Shown piece after piece: positions 44,869-58,600 of a stretch of 64,000 bases of DNA. Source of the stretch: Astragalus membranaceus (Eukaryota; Streptophyta; Magnoliopsida; Fabales; Fabaceae); NCBI GenBank assembly GCA_039519185.1, contig CM076849.1, positions 66,136,834 through 66,200,833 of the forward strand, in the 5' to 3' direction. The position numbers and the translations under genes were made by a program. Below the pieces are notes generated by a model. The model was given only the letters and a program-made list of their open reading frames with translations, was not told where the DNA came from and searched no databases. The stretch's first letter is position 1, and each line of letters opens with the position of its first letter.

Positions 44869-47465
44869 ACTCTCCCCCACTTAAAGGAATTTCGTCCTCG
44901 AAATTTTTACCCGCCAAGGCTAACACTCTCCCACCAACGACTAAGCTATCTAGGCAACTAGTTCTATCTACCATGCTGATCACCATTTCTCTGATTACCG
45001 GCGGTAAGTGATTGGGCGGCCGTCCCTCCTACTTATTCAGCCAGGTAACCTTGAGAAATAACAACCAGACACATCCTCTCCCTAAGGATCTCCGATAGGG
45101 ATTTGAGCGTAATCACGTTGGTACCGCGTGATCACCCCCTAAGCTCTATTAAAGTTCCTTCCCAATACGACATGCTAAGACTCCGCTGCGCTACTCTGAT
45201 AAACTAACTCGCATTCTACCTCACTCATCTACCCTTAAGGATAACGAAATACATCAATCATCACAGCATCACAACGAAATTCACAGAGTGCATCACAGTT
45301 GTACAATAAGCCACATAATTTAACAACACGATAACAACATCAACAAACAACTTTGCCACTCAGGCGACATCAACAACGACAAACTATCAGCAAAGCAACA
45401 TCATCAACAACAACAACGCATGGGGCATAGTAGCGGCGTACTAATCAATAATGGCCATCGGCCCACAACAACAATTCAACAACAATATAACTTGGGCCAT
45501 TCGGCGGTACCCAAGGCAACACATAAACATCGACATTATTAACGAGGCAACCACAAGCAACAACAAAGCAGCAATGCGGAGACAACTCCGGGACCAACAA
45601 TCCCATAATCAATAACACATCAGCAACTTCGGGCACCAAGGCGCCGACACTGCAACAACGACTTGGGGCACTAAGCCACCGACAACACTACAACAATTTA
45701 ATTCGACCGACACGCCTAAAAATCAACGGCACCAGAAACAGTCAATTTTGCCTTGAAATTAGAATATCCAGTTAGGCCTCTGAATAAGCTTTCCGAAACA
45801 TTTTAGTTTACTCAAATCGGACTCCTGGTTCAAAAGATATTGCAAAAACAGTTTTTCGTTACAATGACAGCATAACTAAGCAACGCAGGAAATTCCAGCA
45901 CTCACACATAAACTTCAACAATTTATTTACCCTATCAAACGACATCGGAATTTAGCAAACAACCCCTCTACGGAAAACTTACGGAGTCTAGTTTCTGGCT
46001 ATATTTTTAGAATTTCAAAATGATGAGTCCAATAGCACAGTTTCCGCAAACAAGGCAGTAGGTCCAGAAAATGGGGCAGCGACTGTGTCCAAAGTTGTGA
46101 CTCTTCTACAATGCCCAAAACAAACCCAAATAACACGAAACTTCAGCCTAGCCAGTAAATCATTTTTGTCTAGTTTTCAAAGAAATTGGATTCATTCGAA
46201 AAGGAGTTCATTTGAAAACACCACAACCAAAACACTGACCCTATGTCTAGACGGTCCCCAGAATTTTATCCTAACTTGCGAAGCCCATAACTGGAGCTAT
46301 ACTACTCCAAATGCGACCAAACCAAAGCCAAAATGACAAGCGTTCAGTCTAGTTTCTAAAATTGTGAGTTATACAATTTATAAACTAGTACAACGGTCCC
46401 AGTCTAGCCGAAAGTTAAACCTACTCAAAAGTGCCTACACAGTGAGCCTAGCAACAAATTAAACATCCACGCAGCCACAAATTCAGCCATCAAGCATAGT
46501 TTAAACTTCCCAATAATCATATACCAACCAATTAAAATACATCAATCACTTCAACACACTCGCTATGTAAATTACAAGCAATACATATTCCATATAAATC
46601 AAACAATACATAGAGCACGCCAAATTTCTTAACAAATTTAAACATCATAGAGCACACAAGGTCTCACACATACTAATACATTTTTGCTCCCAAAGAAACC
46701 CAATACTAGTTTCAAAATCGTCATCAAATCATTTTTGACAAGGTTTTTAAAATCGACACAACAACAAATCATTATCTTTTTCAAATAAAACCAACTGGAA
46801 AAATCATTTTCCAATCCAACAAAAACTTCACCTCTATACTTCCTCATTTAAAATTCTAATTCAAAAATAATTTTATTTCCTTTGATCTCCACCACATCAA
46901 CACCCACGTTCATTCATTAAAATAGATTTTATTACTAATTTTAGTATCCAATCGTAAAATCGTCCATTAGACATTTCAAAAACAATTTCAGAAATCATTT
47001 TACTTTTCAGATCACAAAATCACCGAGCACAAGACATTAGTGTTGCTCAAATAAAACGATTTTCAAAAACACCAACAATGAAACAGCAACAGCAATTAAA
47101 GTTTTAAATCAAAACAACCACAGTAATTACTTTCCAGCACAACAGTAACAATAATTAACGGCAACAAACAAAGTAATTTACACGAACAGTAACAATAGTC
47201 TACAGCAACAGCATAGTAGTTTCAATAATTAAACCGTAGTAATAAAACGGCAACCGCGTTTTACTAACAACAGCACACAATATCGGTAGGGGTATCTCCC
47301 CCCACTAGTTCACTTACCATTTGCAGCTTCCGTTTACCTGTACCTGCAGGAACATCAATACAACACTACCAAATGCTAAGACTAAAGGACAACAGTTGGT
47401 CGTTAACCGACACAACGACTCTATGACTTGGCCGGATGGACCAACCATTGCTCTGATACCACTAA
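44869..47465 (-). other. Array F internal region 2, non-coding
   Basis: Nearly identical to internal region 1, with a few single-base changes. The primer site is at 47461-47450. Confidence 0.85.
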
Positions 47466-50133
47466 TGTAACACCCCTTTTCTACCCGTTAATTTATTAGC
47501 GTAAAAAAATCAGAGTTTCAAATTTTAGTTACATCACAAGGGATGTCACACTTACTTCGTTAAACATCACACGCCAAATTACTCGCTTTTCGAAAAACAG
47601 CCTTATAATACTTTCAAAACGTCATCGTCAATTAAGATACCACTTCACAGCGGAAAATCCAACAAGTTTAATCATAATAGGCATTGCAACCAGGCAAGGC
47701 TTACATTACTAAAATCCAACAACAACAATAATCACAAGTAACTTAACAAGTCATTCCCCCTAGTGTTACATAATCAGAGCAGACGACCCGACTCAGCTAG
47801 TGAAGATACCTAAGCCTTCACTCGAGATCACCTGCACGTTACCGCATAGGGGTAACATTCAAACAGAAGGGGTGAGTTCATCTAACAATATAATAAAGCT
47901 TATGGTGGGCACTATGCTAGAGTTATGACACTATATCAACCACACCACGACACATCAAGTCAGTCATCAATATTAATCACCACAACAAATCATCGCAATG
48001 CCAGCTATATAAACCACATCACAAACATCAATTCAATCACTACAAAAGCTCATCACAATGTCATGTAGGCATATGAAATGCAACCCACTCGCGGGCATAT
48101 GCATGAGGTACCTTTTCACAAACGTCTCTTAGCCTTTATGGCCTCATCGTCACTTAGCCTTTTGGGCCTCAAAACGTCACTGGGTTTGTGCATATGGGAG
48201 GCATGAGACACTATGACATGCACCACGCACAAACACACAATCACAGTCAACGTCACTTACCGATTTGCCAAACAAGAGGCACAACACCTGTCAATTCATA
48301 ATTACACACACCAACGTCACTTAGCCCTGTAGGCCTAGCTCATCGTCACTTATTTTACTTCACAATTACACATAACAACGTCACTTAGCCCTGTAGGCCT
48401 CATCGTCACTTATTTTTAATTCACAATTACACATAACAACGTCACTTAGCCTTTTGGGCCTCATCGTCGCTTATATTCATCGTCGCTTATTATTCATCGT
48501 CGCTATTAGCCGTTATGGCATCATCATCATTTAGAATCATCATCATCAATATAACATCCATCGTCAATCACAAGCATAGCCACTAGGGCATTACCGTCAA
48601 AATCATCAACTTATCAAGGTACTAGCCACCGAGGGCATCATCGTCAATCAAACATTAGCCACTAAGGGCACTATCATCTATAAACTAGCCACTAAGGGCA
48701 TCATCGTCAATAAACTAGCCACCAGGGGCATCATCGTCATTTACGCATCATTATCATTAAAGTTGGCCACTAAGGCAGAAACATTCTTTAAAACATCATC
48801 ATTGACACCAAAAAGGTTTTAGACGCCGAAAACAGTTTTGCAACGCAACAACAACTACAGTCAGGGCAGCCACTTGGGCGCCCAGAACCATCAGAAAATA
48901 ATAAGTTTTCGCTTTTAAAATAGGACACACAGATACACAACGAGATGGGCTTCACAACACTTTTTGAAACGTTTAAACGGACACCCGAGTCAAAAGTTAT
49001 AGCGAAAACAGTTTTTATTAAAAATCGGGAACGTCCTGAAAATGGCGCCCTTGGCGCCCAGCAGCACAAAACGCAAAACTGGCGCCCAGCAACAGGGCGC
49101 CTTCGACAAGCAACATTACGACAGCAACCTTTCAACAGGCAACAATTTCGACCACAACATTTCGACAGGCAACAAATTTCGACAACAACACTTCAACAGG
49201 CAACAATTTCGACAGCAACATTTCGACACAAGGCAACAACTTCGACAGCAACATTTCGACACAAGGCAACAAATTTCGGCAACAACATTCCAACAGGCAA
49301 CAATTTCGACAGCAACATCATAAACACAAAAGTGGCGCCCTATGCGCCTATGACACCAACAACAACGAATTCGAGCAACACAAATTCCTCAAAGCACATA
49401 CAACATATTAAACACCAAATTCCATCATCAAGGCTCAATTCAACAATACGAACATCAAATTACCATAATCATCCCCAATCATCATAAATCACAATATCAT
49501 CAACAATTACTCAAACACTCGGCACGCACAACATGATTTTATTAACAACAAGTCTTCACATGCCTAGGGTTCATCAATAATCACTAAGAATACATAAAAA
49601 GGCATACATAGAGCCTAGCCCCTACATAATCCCCATCATAAAATCCCATTATAGAGAAGATAAGACCCACCCTTACCTTAGGTTATGACGAACACGCTAC
49701 CCCTTATACGTAAGCTCCAAGAATCACCGCAACCCGATCCCCTTCTCCTCTTGCCTCACGCCCCTTTCTCTCGCTTCCTCCAAGTCGCGCCTCCTCTTCT
49801 CTTTTTCTCCATGGGCGCCGCGCCCCCTCTCAGCTCCTCTCTCTCAATTTCGCTAATTTTCTTCCTTGGCACACCAATGAGCTAAGCCTAATTTTCTAGC
49901 TTAAGTATGCTTGGGCTTGGATCACGGGCTTTCTTCCACCACTTAAGCCCAAACGCTACGCCCCCCCCCCCCCCCTTCAAAATAATTATTTCCAACCCAA
50001 CTAAGGCGGCTCACATATAATAACACCTATAATTATTTTATTAAGTAATAAATAATAATTATATTATTATTTCTACCACTCAATTTCATTTAATTAATTA
50101 AATAAATTAATCTATTATTTTTGGGGTGTTACA
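47466..50133 (-). repeat. Array F LTR copy 3
   Basis: 2668 bp. The poly-C run is 15 long. Confidence 0.9.
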
Positions 50134-50425
50134 ACTCTCCCCCACTTAAAGGAATTTCGTCCTCGAAATTTTTACCCGCCAAGGCTAACACTCTCCCACC
50201 AACGACTAAGCTATCTAGGCAACTAGTTCTATCTACCATGCTGATCACCATTTCTCTGATTACCGGCGGTAAGTGATTGGGCGGCCGTCCCTCCTACTTA
50301 TTCAGCCAGGTAACCTTGAGAAATAACAACCAGACACATCCTCTCCCTAAGGATCTCCGATAGGGATTTGAGCGTAATCACGTTGGTACCGCGTGATCAC
50401 CCCCTAAGCTCTATTAAAGTTCCTT
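50134..50425 (-). other. Array F internal region 3, truncated to 292 bp
   Basis: Follows internal region 1 up to AGCTCTATTAAAGTTCCTT and then passes directly into element D's ORF1. No LTR closes the array on this side. Confidence 0.88.
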
Positions 50426-51653
50426 AGGTAGTCTCAATGCCCTCAAGATCCGCTGGTTCACTTATTCATGTTGGAAGAACAGACCCTCAATAGTGTTTCA
50501 GTGTGGAGACTTTCAGAATGTGCCACTGATGGGGACTCAAGGCTGCATCAACTATAATCCTTCCTTGACTCTCCGACAGCTTGGGTACCCTATGAGGAAT
50601 ATGCCTACTGAAGACATGTTGGCTCCTATCTTCCTTGACAAAGAAGATCCGAAGAACAAGGTTTTGCTTCGGAAAATCTCAAAGGCATGGGAAATTGTGG
50701 TCCGTAAAGATAAGGATGAGCTTGTGAAAAAGGTTGGTGATGTCACTTTTTACCAATGGTTGCATGAAAGGATCCAAAGCGCTCGTTCACCTTCTCAAGA
50801 GGCATTGCCAGTTGAGAAAGGGATGCCGGAGCCTCACCTTCCCACCCTTGAGGAGCTGAATGAGGTTAAGTCTGCCCTAGTAAAAGCGGAAGAAGGAAAA
50901 AAGGCATTGCAAGCGGAGTTGGAGAAAGTAACCCTTCAAAAAGAGAAGTTGGAGGAAGAGAATGAGATTAAGATGATAGTTGTTGAGGAGAGTGTCAAAC
51001 GATTCAAAGCGGAAGAGAAGAGTAAATTAGAAGCTCAGAAATACCTAAGGGGGGCTAGAGATGAACTCCAAAGGTACAAGCAGAAAACAAGGAAAGCACT
51101 TGAAGAAGCCAAAGAATGGAAGATTGTGGCAACTGAGTCCAGGCAGGAACCTCACTTGGTGGTGGAGTTGAAAAGTCAGTTGAGGAGTCTTGAACGAGAA
51201 AGAAATTCCATTGGGAATGTTCTCAAAGAATATCAAGAAATGCTGAGGTATGAGCAAGGGAGATCTGATGAACTGAAAAGGAATCTCCGGTACCTAGGGG
51301 AGTCTTATAGGTAGGTGCAAGCGAAGAGCAAGTACTGGGAGCAGCGCTTCCTAGCACTGATTGGCAAGATAGAAGAGCAAGAGATTGTTGAAGAGCTAAG
51401 AGATGAGATCCGACTTTGGAGGGGTAAATTCTCAAAGTTGGCATGGCTAGCTAATCAAGCTGTAAGGGATGTCCCCAGAAGGCTAAGGAGGGCCGAAGCT
51501 GAGATGCTTCCCTTCAATACCCCAGTACATGTGTATGAGTTTGTGAACTTCTGCAAGGCCCTGACTGAGGAGCTCATGGAAAAGGCTGAGGGAGCCGCTG
51601 CTGCAAACAAAGAAAAGGAAAAGAAAGAGAAGTTGAAGGCCATATGTTACTAG
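50426..51653 (+). pseudogene. Element D ORF1, C-terminal part
   Basis: Resumes with SLNALKIRW, then FQCGDFQNVPLMGTQG and GCINYNPSLTLRQLGYPMRN, as in A, followed by the long coiled coil. An in-frame TAG at 51312-51314 replaces the Gln of A's YGQVQAES. After it the frame continues to LKAICY and a stop at 51653, with the same basic tail. Together with 36193-36941 this is one gene split by F. Confidence 0.88.
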
Positions 51654-51953
51654 ATCCCGGTGCATTGCAATTTCTCTTTTTAGAATGTTCTCTAGGAAGT
51701 TGTAATTTTCCTTTGGAATATTGTAATTTTCTAAGAGCATTGTATTCTTATTTGAGAGATATCGTATGGCACTCTTAATGGTATGGTACTTTTTTCTTTC
51801 TTATGAATGGTTTAAAACTTGAATGAAGTATGCTCATATCGCTTGTTGATCTCAACTTTAGTCACGCTCTTAAAATGTTTCAATATCTGCTCATGACAAG
51901 AGCGAGTTATCCCACGATTCCCGGCGCCGAACACAAAAATAACATAAAGTCAT
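51654..51953 (+). other. Spacer between ORF1 and gag of element D
   Basis: Non-coding and T-rich. The CCGCAAACAG at about 52009-52018 may be a splice acceptor for gag, in the same phase as in A. Confidence 0.5.
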
Positions 51954-53857
51954 GTGCATATGCATTACATTCATTTATGCATTTATTCTTGTACTCATAA
52001 AAGTGTTCCGCAAACAGACAAGAAAGGCAAGCTGGTTCGCCAACACCGATATTACACCCGTCTACAAGCAAAATTGATGGCGAGCAATCAAAATTTCGGG
52101 GATGAGGACCACCTGGGTCAAGACGAGTCGGTTGTGGAGATTCTTAACCCTGAGCAACTGGCTCAGGAAAATCAGGCCTTGAAGACCAAAGTTGAGGCTA
52201 TGGAAACACAGATGGCCGAAGTGATGAGTCTGCTGCAAAATCTGAGAGGTGGGGCCGCTGCTGGGGCCACTGCTGTTGTAAATCCTGAAGGGGTTGTTAC
52301 TTTCGTTTCTCCTCCGGTGTCTGCTGAGACTACAACTACTCACCCTCTCCCAGGGCCCGGGATCAGTCATTTTGCCCATTCTGTCGGGGTAAGCGGGCAG
52401 AGTCATCCGAATGCGCAGATATATCCCTGGGGGATCCCAATGGGTTATATGCCGTCTGTCGCTGAAGCAAATCTCGTGAGGTCGAGCCAATCTGCCGTAG
52501 TGGTATCTAGTGGAGTTGCTGGTGGATCACAGATCCACACTCCTAGTCCCGACATGGTGCTGCCAAGAGGCTCGTCTAGCCCTACTCCGGGAGTCGCCAT
52601 GAATCCTCAGAATACTGTCCATCATATGGGAAACCCTGCTCAGTATGGGGGTTATTATCACAGTCCGGGGAACTATCCACAGGGTCATCTGTTTGAGAGT
52701 TCGCAGCCAAGAGATCGGTATCACCTGTTGGAAGAACGCCTAAGAGCTATGGAAGGGTCGGGTACTAGAGCTAAAGATGCCCGGGATTTGTGTCTCGTCC
52801 CAGATGTTGCCATCCCTCCTAAGTTCAAGGCACCTGATTTTGATAAATATCGTGGCTGGGTGTCCGTCCAGTCATTTGACGATGTATGTTGGAAAAATGG
52901 CAGCTTATGCCCATGATGATAAGGTGCTCATTCACTATTTCCAGAACAGTCTGACAGGAGCATCGTTAGATTGGTATATGTAGCTACAATCCTCCGACAT
53001 TCACAGTTGGAAGGATCTTTCTGAAGCATTCCTGAAACAATACCAGTATAACATGGACCTTGCCCCTGACCGGTCTCAATTACAGCACATGAGTAAATGG
53101 GATAGAGAATCATTCAAAGAGTATGCTCAAAAGTGGAGGAGCATAGCCGCTCAAGTGAAGCCGCCGTTGACTGAAAAGGAGATGGTGTACATGTTTATGG
53201 AGACTCTTCCAGGGCTGTATTATGATAGGTTGGTGGGAAGTGTTTCATCCAGTTTCTCGAATATGGTTGTCATTGGAGAACGAATAGAGCATGGATTACG
53301 CAGCGGGAAGATTGCTGGTGGTTTTGGTAGTTCTAGTGGACAAAAGAAGCCCTTTTCCAATTTCCCCAAGAAGAAAGAAGGGGAGACCTATGTTATTACT
53401 GGGGGGAGAAGCCCGTCTTTCAGTTCTCCACCGCAAATAGTGCCATTTTCTGTTCCAGCTCAGCCACAACAAACTGATTCTGGTCACAACCCAGAACTAC
53501 CAGGAGAAGAGGCGTGCTAGTTTTGATCCGATTCCAATAACCTATACTGAGTTGTTCAACCACCTTATCTCAAAGAACCTGATCAACACTCGCCCCATGA
53601 AGCCTGTTCAACCTCCCTTTCCCAGGGGATACAATGCTGATGCTACCTGTAGTTTTCACAATGGAGGGATCGTTCACACGATAGAGGACTGCAAAGCTTT
53701 CAAGTATGTGGTCCAGGATTTGATTGATGCCAATTGGCTCTCTTTCAAACAGAATAGTCCAAGCACAACTACAAACCCCTTGCCGGGACATGGGGCACCA
53801 TCCTCTAACGTTATGTGGTTCGAGTGGAAGTGGTTGAAAAGGAAGAAAGCGTGTTGA
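51954..53857 (+). pseudogene. gag: Element D gag, broken by two frame changes and a stop
   Basis: Pieces: 51954 to about 52855 (KGKLVRQHRYYTRLQAKLMA, a coiled coil, the start of the gag core PPKFKAPDFDKYRG); then +1 frame with SSHLTMYVGKM to GASLDWYM, a TAG at 52981-52983, and on from LQSSDIHSWKDLSEAFLKQY to 53520. Another frame change leads to 53552-53857 with the zinc-binding CSFHNGGIVHTIEDCKAFK. It keeps the WYM...WKDL core segment that A has lost. The conserved ATG is at 52077. Confidence 0.87.
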
Positions 53858-55406
53858 TGTTACGTTTCAGCGATGATAAAGGGCCTAAGAAGCCAATTGA
53901 GATATTGTACAATCCAAAACCAGCCCAAGTCAAGCCTCAGCCAGTGGTTATTGAGATCCCTGCTCCATTCCCATACGAGAAGGACAGTGCGGTGCCATGG
54001 AAATACAGTACATTGCCTCTAGTAGAGAGTTCTCCAAGCACCTCTGTTGTTACCAATATAACTGGAGTAAGTGGAATGACCAGGAGTGGCCGTATGTATG
54101 CTCCTGAGTTCGTTCGAGGTGAATCATCCAAAGAAGCTGAAGACAGGGCTCGCAAAGGGAAAGATAAAGAAGCAGAGAATGCTCAGAAAAAGAAGGTGGC
54201 AGAACAGGAAGTTAGTGAGTTCCTAAAGATTGTAAGGCAGAGTGACTATAAGGTAGTCGAGCAGATGAATCAGACCCCAGCAAAGATTTCAATGCTGTCG
54301 TTGTTACTTAGTTCAGAAGCACATCGAGCTGCCCTAATGAAAGTGCTGACTGAGGCGCATGTTGCTCAGGACATTTCCGTAGGTCAGTTTGACGGAATAG
54401 TTGGGAATATCGTGGCTGCAAACCATTTGACTTTTGCTGATGACGAACTCCCCCCGGAGGGAAGGAAACACAACCAAGCCCTACACATCTCTGTTAAATG
54501 TGGGGATTACGTGTTAGCTCGTGTTCTGATCGACAATGGGTCTTCTCTAAATGTGATGCCAAAGTCCACTGTAAACAAGTTAGATGTGGATTGCTCTTTC
54601 ATGAAGCCTAGCTCAACATTGGTGAGGGCGTTTGATGGATCGAAGAAGGAGGTACTAGGGGAGATGGAGTTCCCCATCCAGATAGGCCCTGAGACGTTCT
54701 ATGTTAACTTTCAGATCATGGACATCTCCTCATCGTACAGCTGTTTGCTTGGAAGGCCATGGATTCATATGGCGGGAGCCATTCCTTCCTCTCTGCATCA
54801 GAGAGTCAAGTTTGTAGTCGATGAAAAAACTGTGGTAGTATTTGGAGAGGAGGAAATGTTAGTCAACAAGCCTTCCCCCTTCCGTTATGTGGAAGCGGCC
54901 GAAGAATCCCTGGAGACTTCCTTCCAGTCTCTCGAAATTGCCAACGCTGTGTTTGGAGGGGGTGAGCCGTCATCACCTGTGCTGAAATTGTCGAAGAGCG
55001 AAGAGATGATTGCAAGGATCATGATGGATCAGGGATACCAGCTGGGACGCGGCTTGGGAAAGGTTGGACAAGGAATTCTTGCTCCTATCCAGCTGAAAGA
55101 AAACAAAGATCGTTGCGGGTTGGGATATTACCCAAGTGAGGCTGAAAAGAGGAAGTTGGCTGAAGAGAGAAGAGGTGAACGGTTGGCCAAGTTGAGAGGC
55201 CAGGATCCATGGTCAAAGAGGACCCCCATCTGTGACATCAGTCAGAGCTTCAAGAGTGCAGGGTTGCTAGATCCAGATCAGATCACTGCTATTGAGAATG
55301 GTTCAGAGGATGAATAAGGCGGTACTAGTCTAGTCCGTCGTTGCCTTGCTGGAGAGAAACTCAAGAATTGGGAAGCTGTCGACTTGCCCGTCACTTTTAG
55401 TCCAAA
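53815..55406 (+). pseudogene. pro: Element D protease and G-patch, one stop before the intron
   Basis: Open 53815-55317. Protease VLIDNGSSLNVMPKSTVNKL (active site near 54530), flap and GRPWIHMAGAIPSS, then a G-patch with GYQLGRGLGKVGQG. A TAA at 55315-55317 follows NGSEDE. Past it the same frame still matches A (LKNWEAVDLPVTFSPK) to the donor at 55407. So one nonsense change separates it from an open exon 1. Confidence 0.88.
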
Positions 55407-55619
55407 GTAATGAATTGTAATGCAATCCTTTGGCTCTGCCCAAAGCCTCAGGATAGTTTGTTAGGGCATGCATGTTTTTATTTTCAATGACACCATCATC
55501 AATAAAAACGCTTGTTTTGAATTCCATCAATAAAATCTCTTTTCTTCATTTGTCCTTTTTTGCTTTATCTTGTTTGTTTGTTTCGCTTTTCATTCTACTT
55601 TCTGCTTCTACGAATGCAG
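55407..55619 (+). other. Element D intron between protease and pol (213 nt)
   Basis: Donor CCAAA/GTAATGA and acceptor CGAATGCAG/ATC. Joined, it reads S-P-K-S-K-I-I in frame with pol. A pyrimidine-rich stretch (TTTCGCTTTTCATTCTACTT) precedes the acceptor. Confidence 0.85.
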
Positions 55620-58600
55620 ATCAAAAATAATTATCTCTGAAAATAACAGTGCCAATGATTCATATCATGACTTTGATCATCCAATTAATCAAACTGAGGG
55701 GGATGTTGAGGATAACTGGGAAACTCCTCCAGAATTAATGAGATTAATAGAGCAGGAAAAAAAGATCATTCAGCCTCATGGGGAATCGATTGAGATAATC
55801 AATTTGGGTACAGAAGAGGACAGGAGAGAAGTTAAAGTCGGTACTGCCATGGAAGATAGTGAACGCAAGAAGCTAATCCAACTTTTACGTGATTACGCTG
55901 ATGTCTTCGCGTGGTCGTACAAAGATATGCCAGGGCTAGATACAGATATTGTTGAGCACAAATTGCCGGTAAAACCAGAATGTCCTCCAGTGAAGCAAAA
56001 GTTGAGGCGGATGAAGCCTGAGATGTCTCTGAAGATCAGGGATGAAGTAAAGAAGCAGTTTGATGCTGGGTTTCTAGCGGTCGCCAAGTATCCATAGTGG
56101 GTTGCCAACATTGTTCCAGTCCCAAAGAAAGATGGCAAGGTTCGAATGTGCGTCGACTACCGAGATCTAAACAAAGCAAGCCCTAAAGATGATTTTCCCC
56201 TACCTCACATCGACGTTTTGGTGGACAGCACTGCGCAACACTCAATGTTCTCCTTTATGGACAGTTATTCAGGCTATAACCAGATCAAGATGGCTCCAGA
56301 GGATATGGAGAAAACCACCTTCATAACCCTTTGGGGTACATTCTGCTACAAGGTCATGCCTTTCGGATTGAAAAATGCCGGGGCAACGTATCAAAGAGCA
56401 ATGGTAACTTTGTTCCATGACCTGATGCATAAAGAAATTGAGGTGTATGTCGACGATATGATTGCTAAGTCCAAGACCGATGAAGAGCATGTCATTAACC
56501 TGCAGAAGCTGTTTGAACGTCTCAGAAAGTATAAACTCAGGATGAATCCCGCCAAGTGTACATTTGGGGTTAGGTCAGGGAAGTTGTTGGGCTTCATAGT
56601 TAGCCAAAAGGGAATCGAGGTGGATCCGGACAAAGTAAAAGCCATCCTCGAGATGCCGGTGCCCAAAACAGAGAAAGAAGTCGGTGGTTTCCTCGGAAGG
56701 TTGAATTACATCTCCCGATTCATCTTCCAATTAACTGCTACTTGCGAGCCAATCTTCAAATTGCTGTGCAAAAATCAAGAGTTGAAGTGGAATGACCAGT
56801 GTCAAGCTGCCTTTGAGAAAATCAAGGTGTACTTGCAGAATCCACCAGTCTTGATGCCACCTGTGTCAGGCCGGCCTCTCATCCTATACCTTACAGTGCT
56901 AGATAAATCAATGGGCTGTGTGTTGGGAAAGCACGATGAATCCGGGAAAAAGGAACATGCCATATACTATCTAAGCAAATAGTTCACCGACTGTGAGACA
57001 AGATATTCTATGCTGGAAAAGACTTGTGCTCTAGTTTGGGCTGCTCACCGTTTAAGGCAGTACATGCTGAGTCACACAACTTGGTTGGTGTCAAAAATGG
57101 ATCCAATCAAGTACATATTTGAGAAGCCAGCTCTTACAGGACGAATTGCCCGTTGGCAGATACAATTATCAGAATACGATATCCTGTATGTCACACAAAA
57201 AGCAGTTAAAGGTAGTGCACTTGCTGAGTACTTGCCATGTCAGCCGATTCCAGACTACCAACCAATGCAGCATGATTTTCCTGATGAAGATATCATGGCA
57301 CTGTTCGACGAGGGGAAGTCCCAAGAAAGTGAAAGGTGGAGAATGATCTTCGATGGTGCGTCAAATGTATGGGGACATGGGGCAGGTGCTGTGTTAATAT
57401 CTCCCGACAACCGCTTCGTTCCCGTCACTGCAAGGTTGAGCTTCTATGTCACAAACAACATAGCAGAGTATGAAGCGTGCATCTTGGGTATTCAAGCAGC
57501 CCTAGAATGGAAAGTTAAAAGGCTAGATGTGTATGGGGATTCAGCCTTGGTTATTCATCAAGTAAGAGGCGATTGGGAGACCAGAGATCCCAAACTGATT
57601 CCTTATTGTGATTATGTGCAAGGGTTGATGGAGTCTTTCGACGAAATCACTTTCAAACATATCCCTCAAAGCGAAAACCAGCTGGCTGATGCATTGGCAA
57701 CTTTATCATCCATGTTCAATATCAATCGTGATAAAAGCTTGACTCATGTCGCAATCCAGCACCGGAGTCTACCTGCGCATCACTACTGCACAGCCATAGA
57801 TGAAGAGCCTGATGAGAAGCCTTGGTATTATGATATCAAACAGTACATTATCAGCGGAGAATACCCTCCTGGAGCATTAGAGAATGACAAGAGAACACTC
57901 AGGAGGTTGTCGATGAACTTCTTCTTGAGTGGTGAAGTGCTCTACAAGAGAAATCATGATAAGATACTCCTAAGATGTGTAGCAAAGGAAGAAGCTGAAA
58001 GAATCATGAGAGATGTTCATGAAGGATCGTTTGGAACTCACTCTAGCGGGCATACTATGGCAAGAAAGATCCTGAGGGCTGGTTACTATTGGCTGCAAAT
58101 GGAGTCAGATTGCTATAGCTTCGTGAGGAGATGTCACAAGTGTCGGATTTATGCCGACCATATCCATGTACCACCTGCTTTCCTAAATGTCCTGACGGCA
58201 TCTTGGCCATTCTCAATGTGGGGCATGGACGTCATAGGTCCTATCGAGCCTAAAGCGTCAAATGGACATCGCTTCATCTTGGTTGCCATTGATTACTTCA
58301 CCAAATGGGTCGAGGCTGCTTCCTACTCCAGTATTACCAGCTCGGTGGTTGCCAAATTTGTAAAGAAAGATCTGATTTGCCGCTATGGGCTCCCAGCCAA
58401 GATTATCACAGATAACGGTAGCAATTTGAACAGCAAGGTGATGAAAGAGTTGTGCGAGGACTTCAAAATCCAACATCACAATTCCTCTCCCTACCGTCCG
58501 AAGATGAATGGGGCAGTCGAAGCAGCCAATAAGAATATTAAGAAAATTGTGCAGAAGATGGTAATAACCTATAAAGACTGGCATGAGATGCTCCCTTTTG

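Larger units (their letters stand above)
36942..50425 (-). mobile_element. Element F: tandem array of a non-coding LTR element (LTR-int-LTR-int-LTR-partial int)
   Basis: Three LTR copies (36942-39604, 42202-44868, 47466-50133) alternate with an internal region (39605-42201, 44869-47465, 50134-50425). The period is 5260 and 5264 bp. LTRs run TGTAACACCCC...GGGGTGTTACA. On the minus strand each complete internal region starts with a tRNA-iMet primer site and ends with a purine tract, but carries no gag or pol. It is therefore a LARD-type, non-autonomous element mobilised by a relative, probably a chromovirus. The array ends inside the third internal region. Confidence 0.9.

Noticed and set aside
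51640..52018. Specific splice donor at the end of ORF1 for gag
   Set aside because: The only same-phase candidate (ATAT/GT in D) is GC in A and would create a stop in A, so no donor is assigned.
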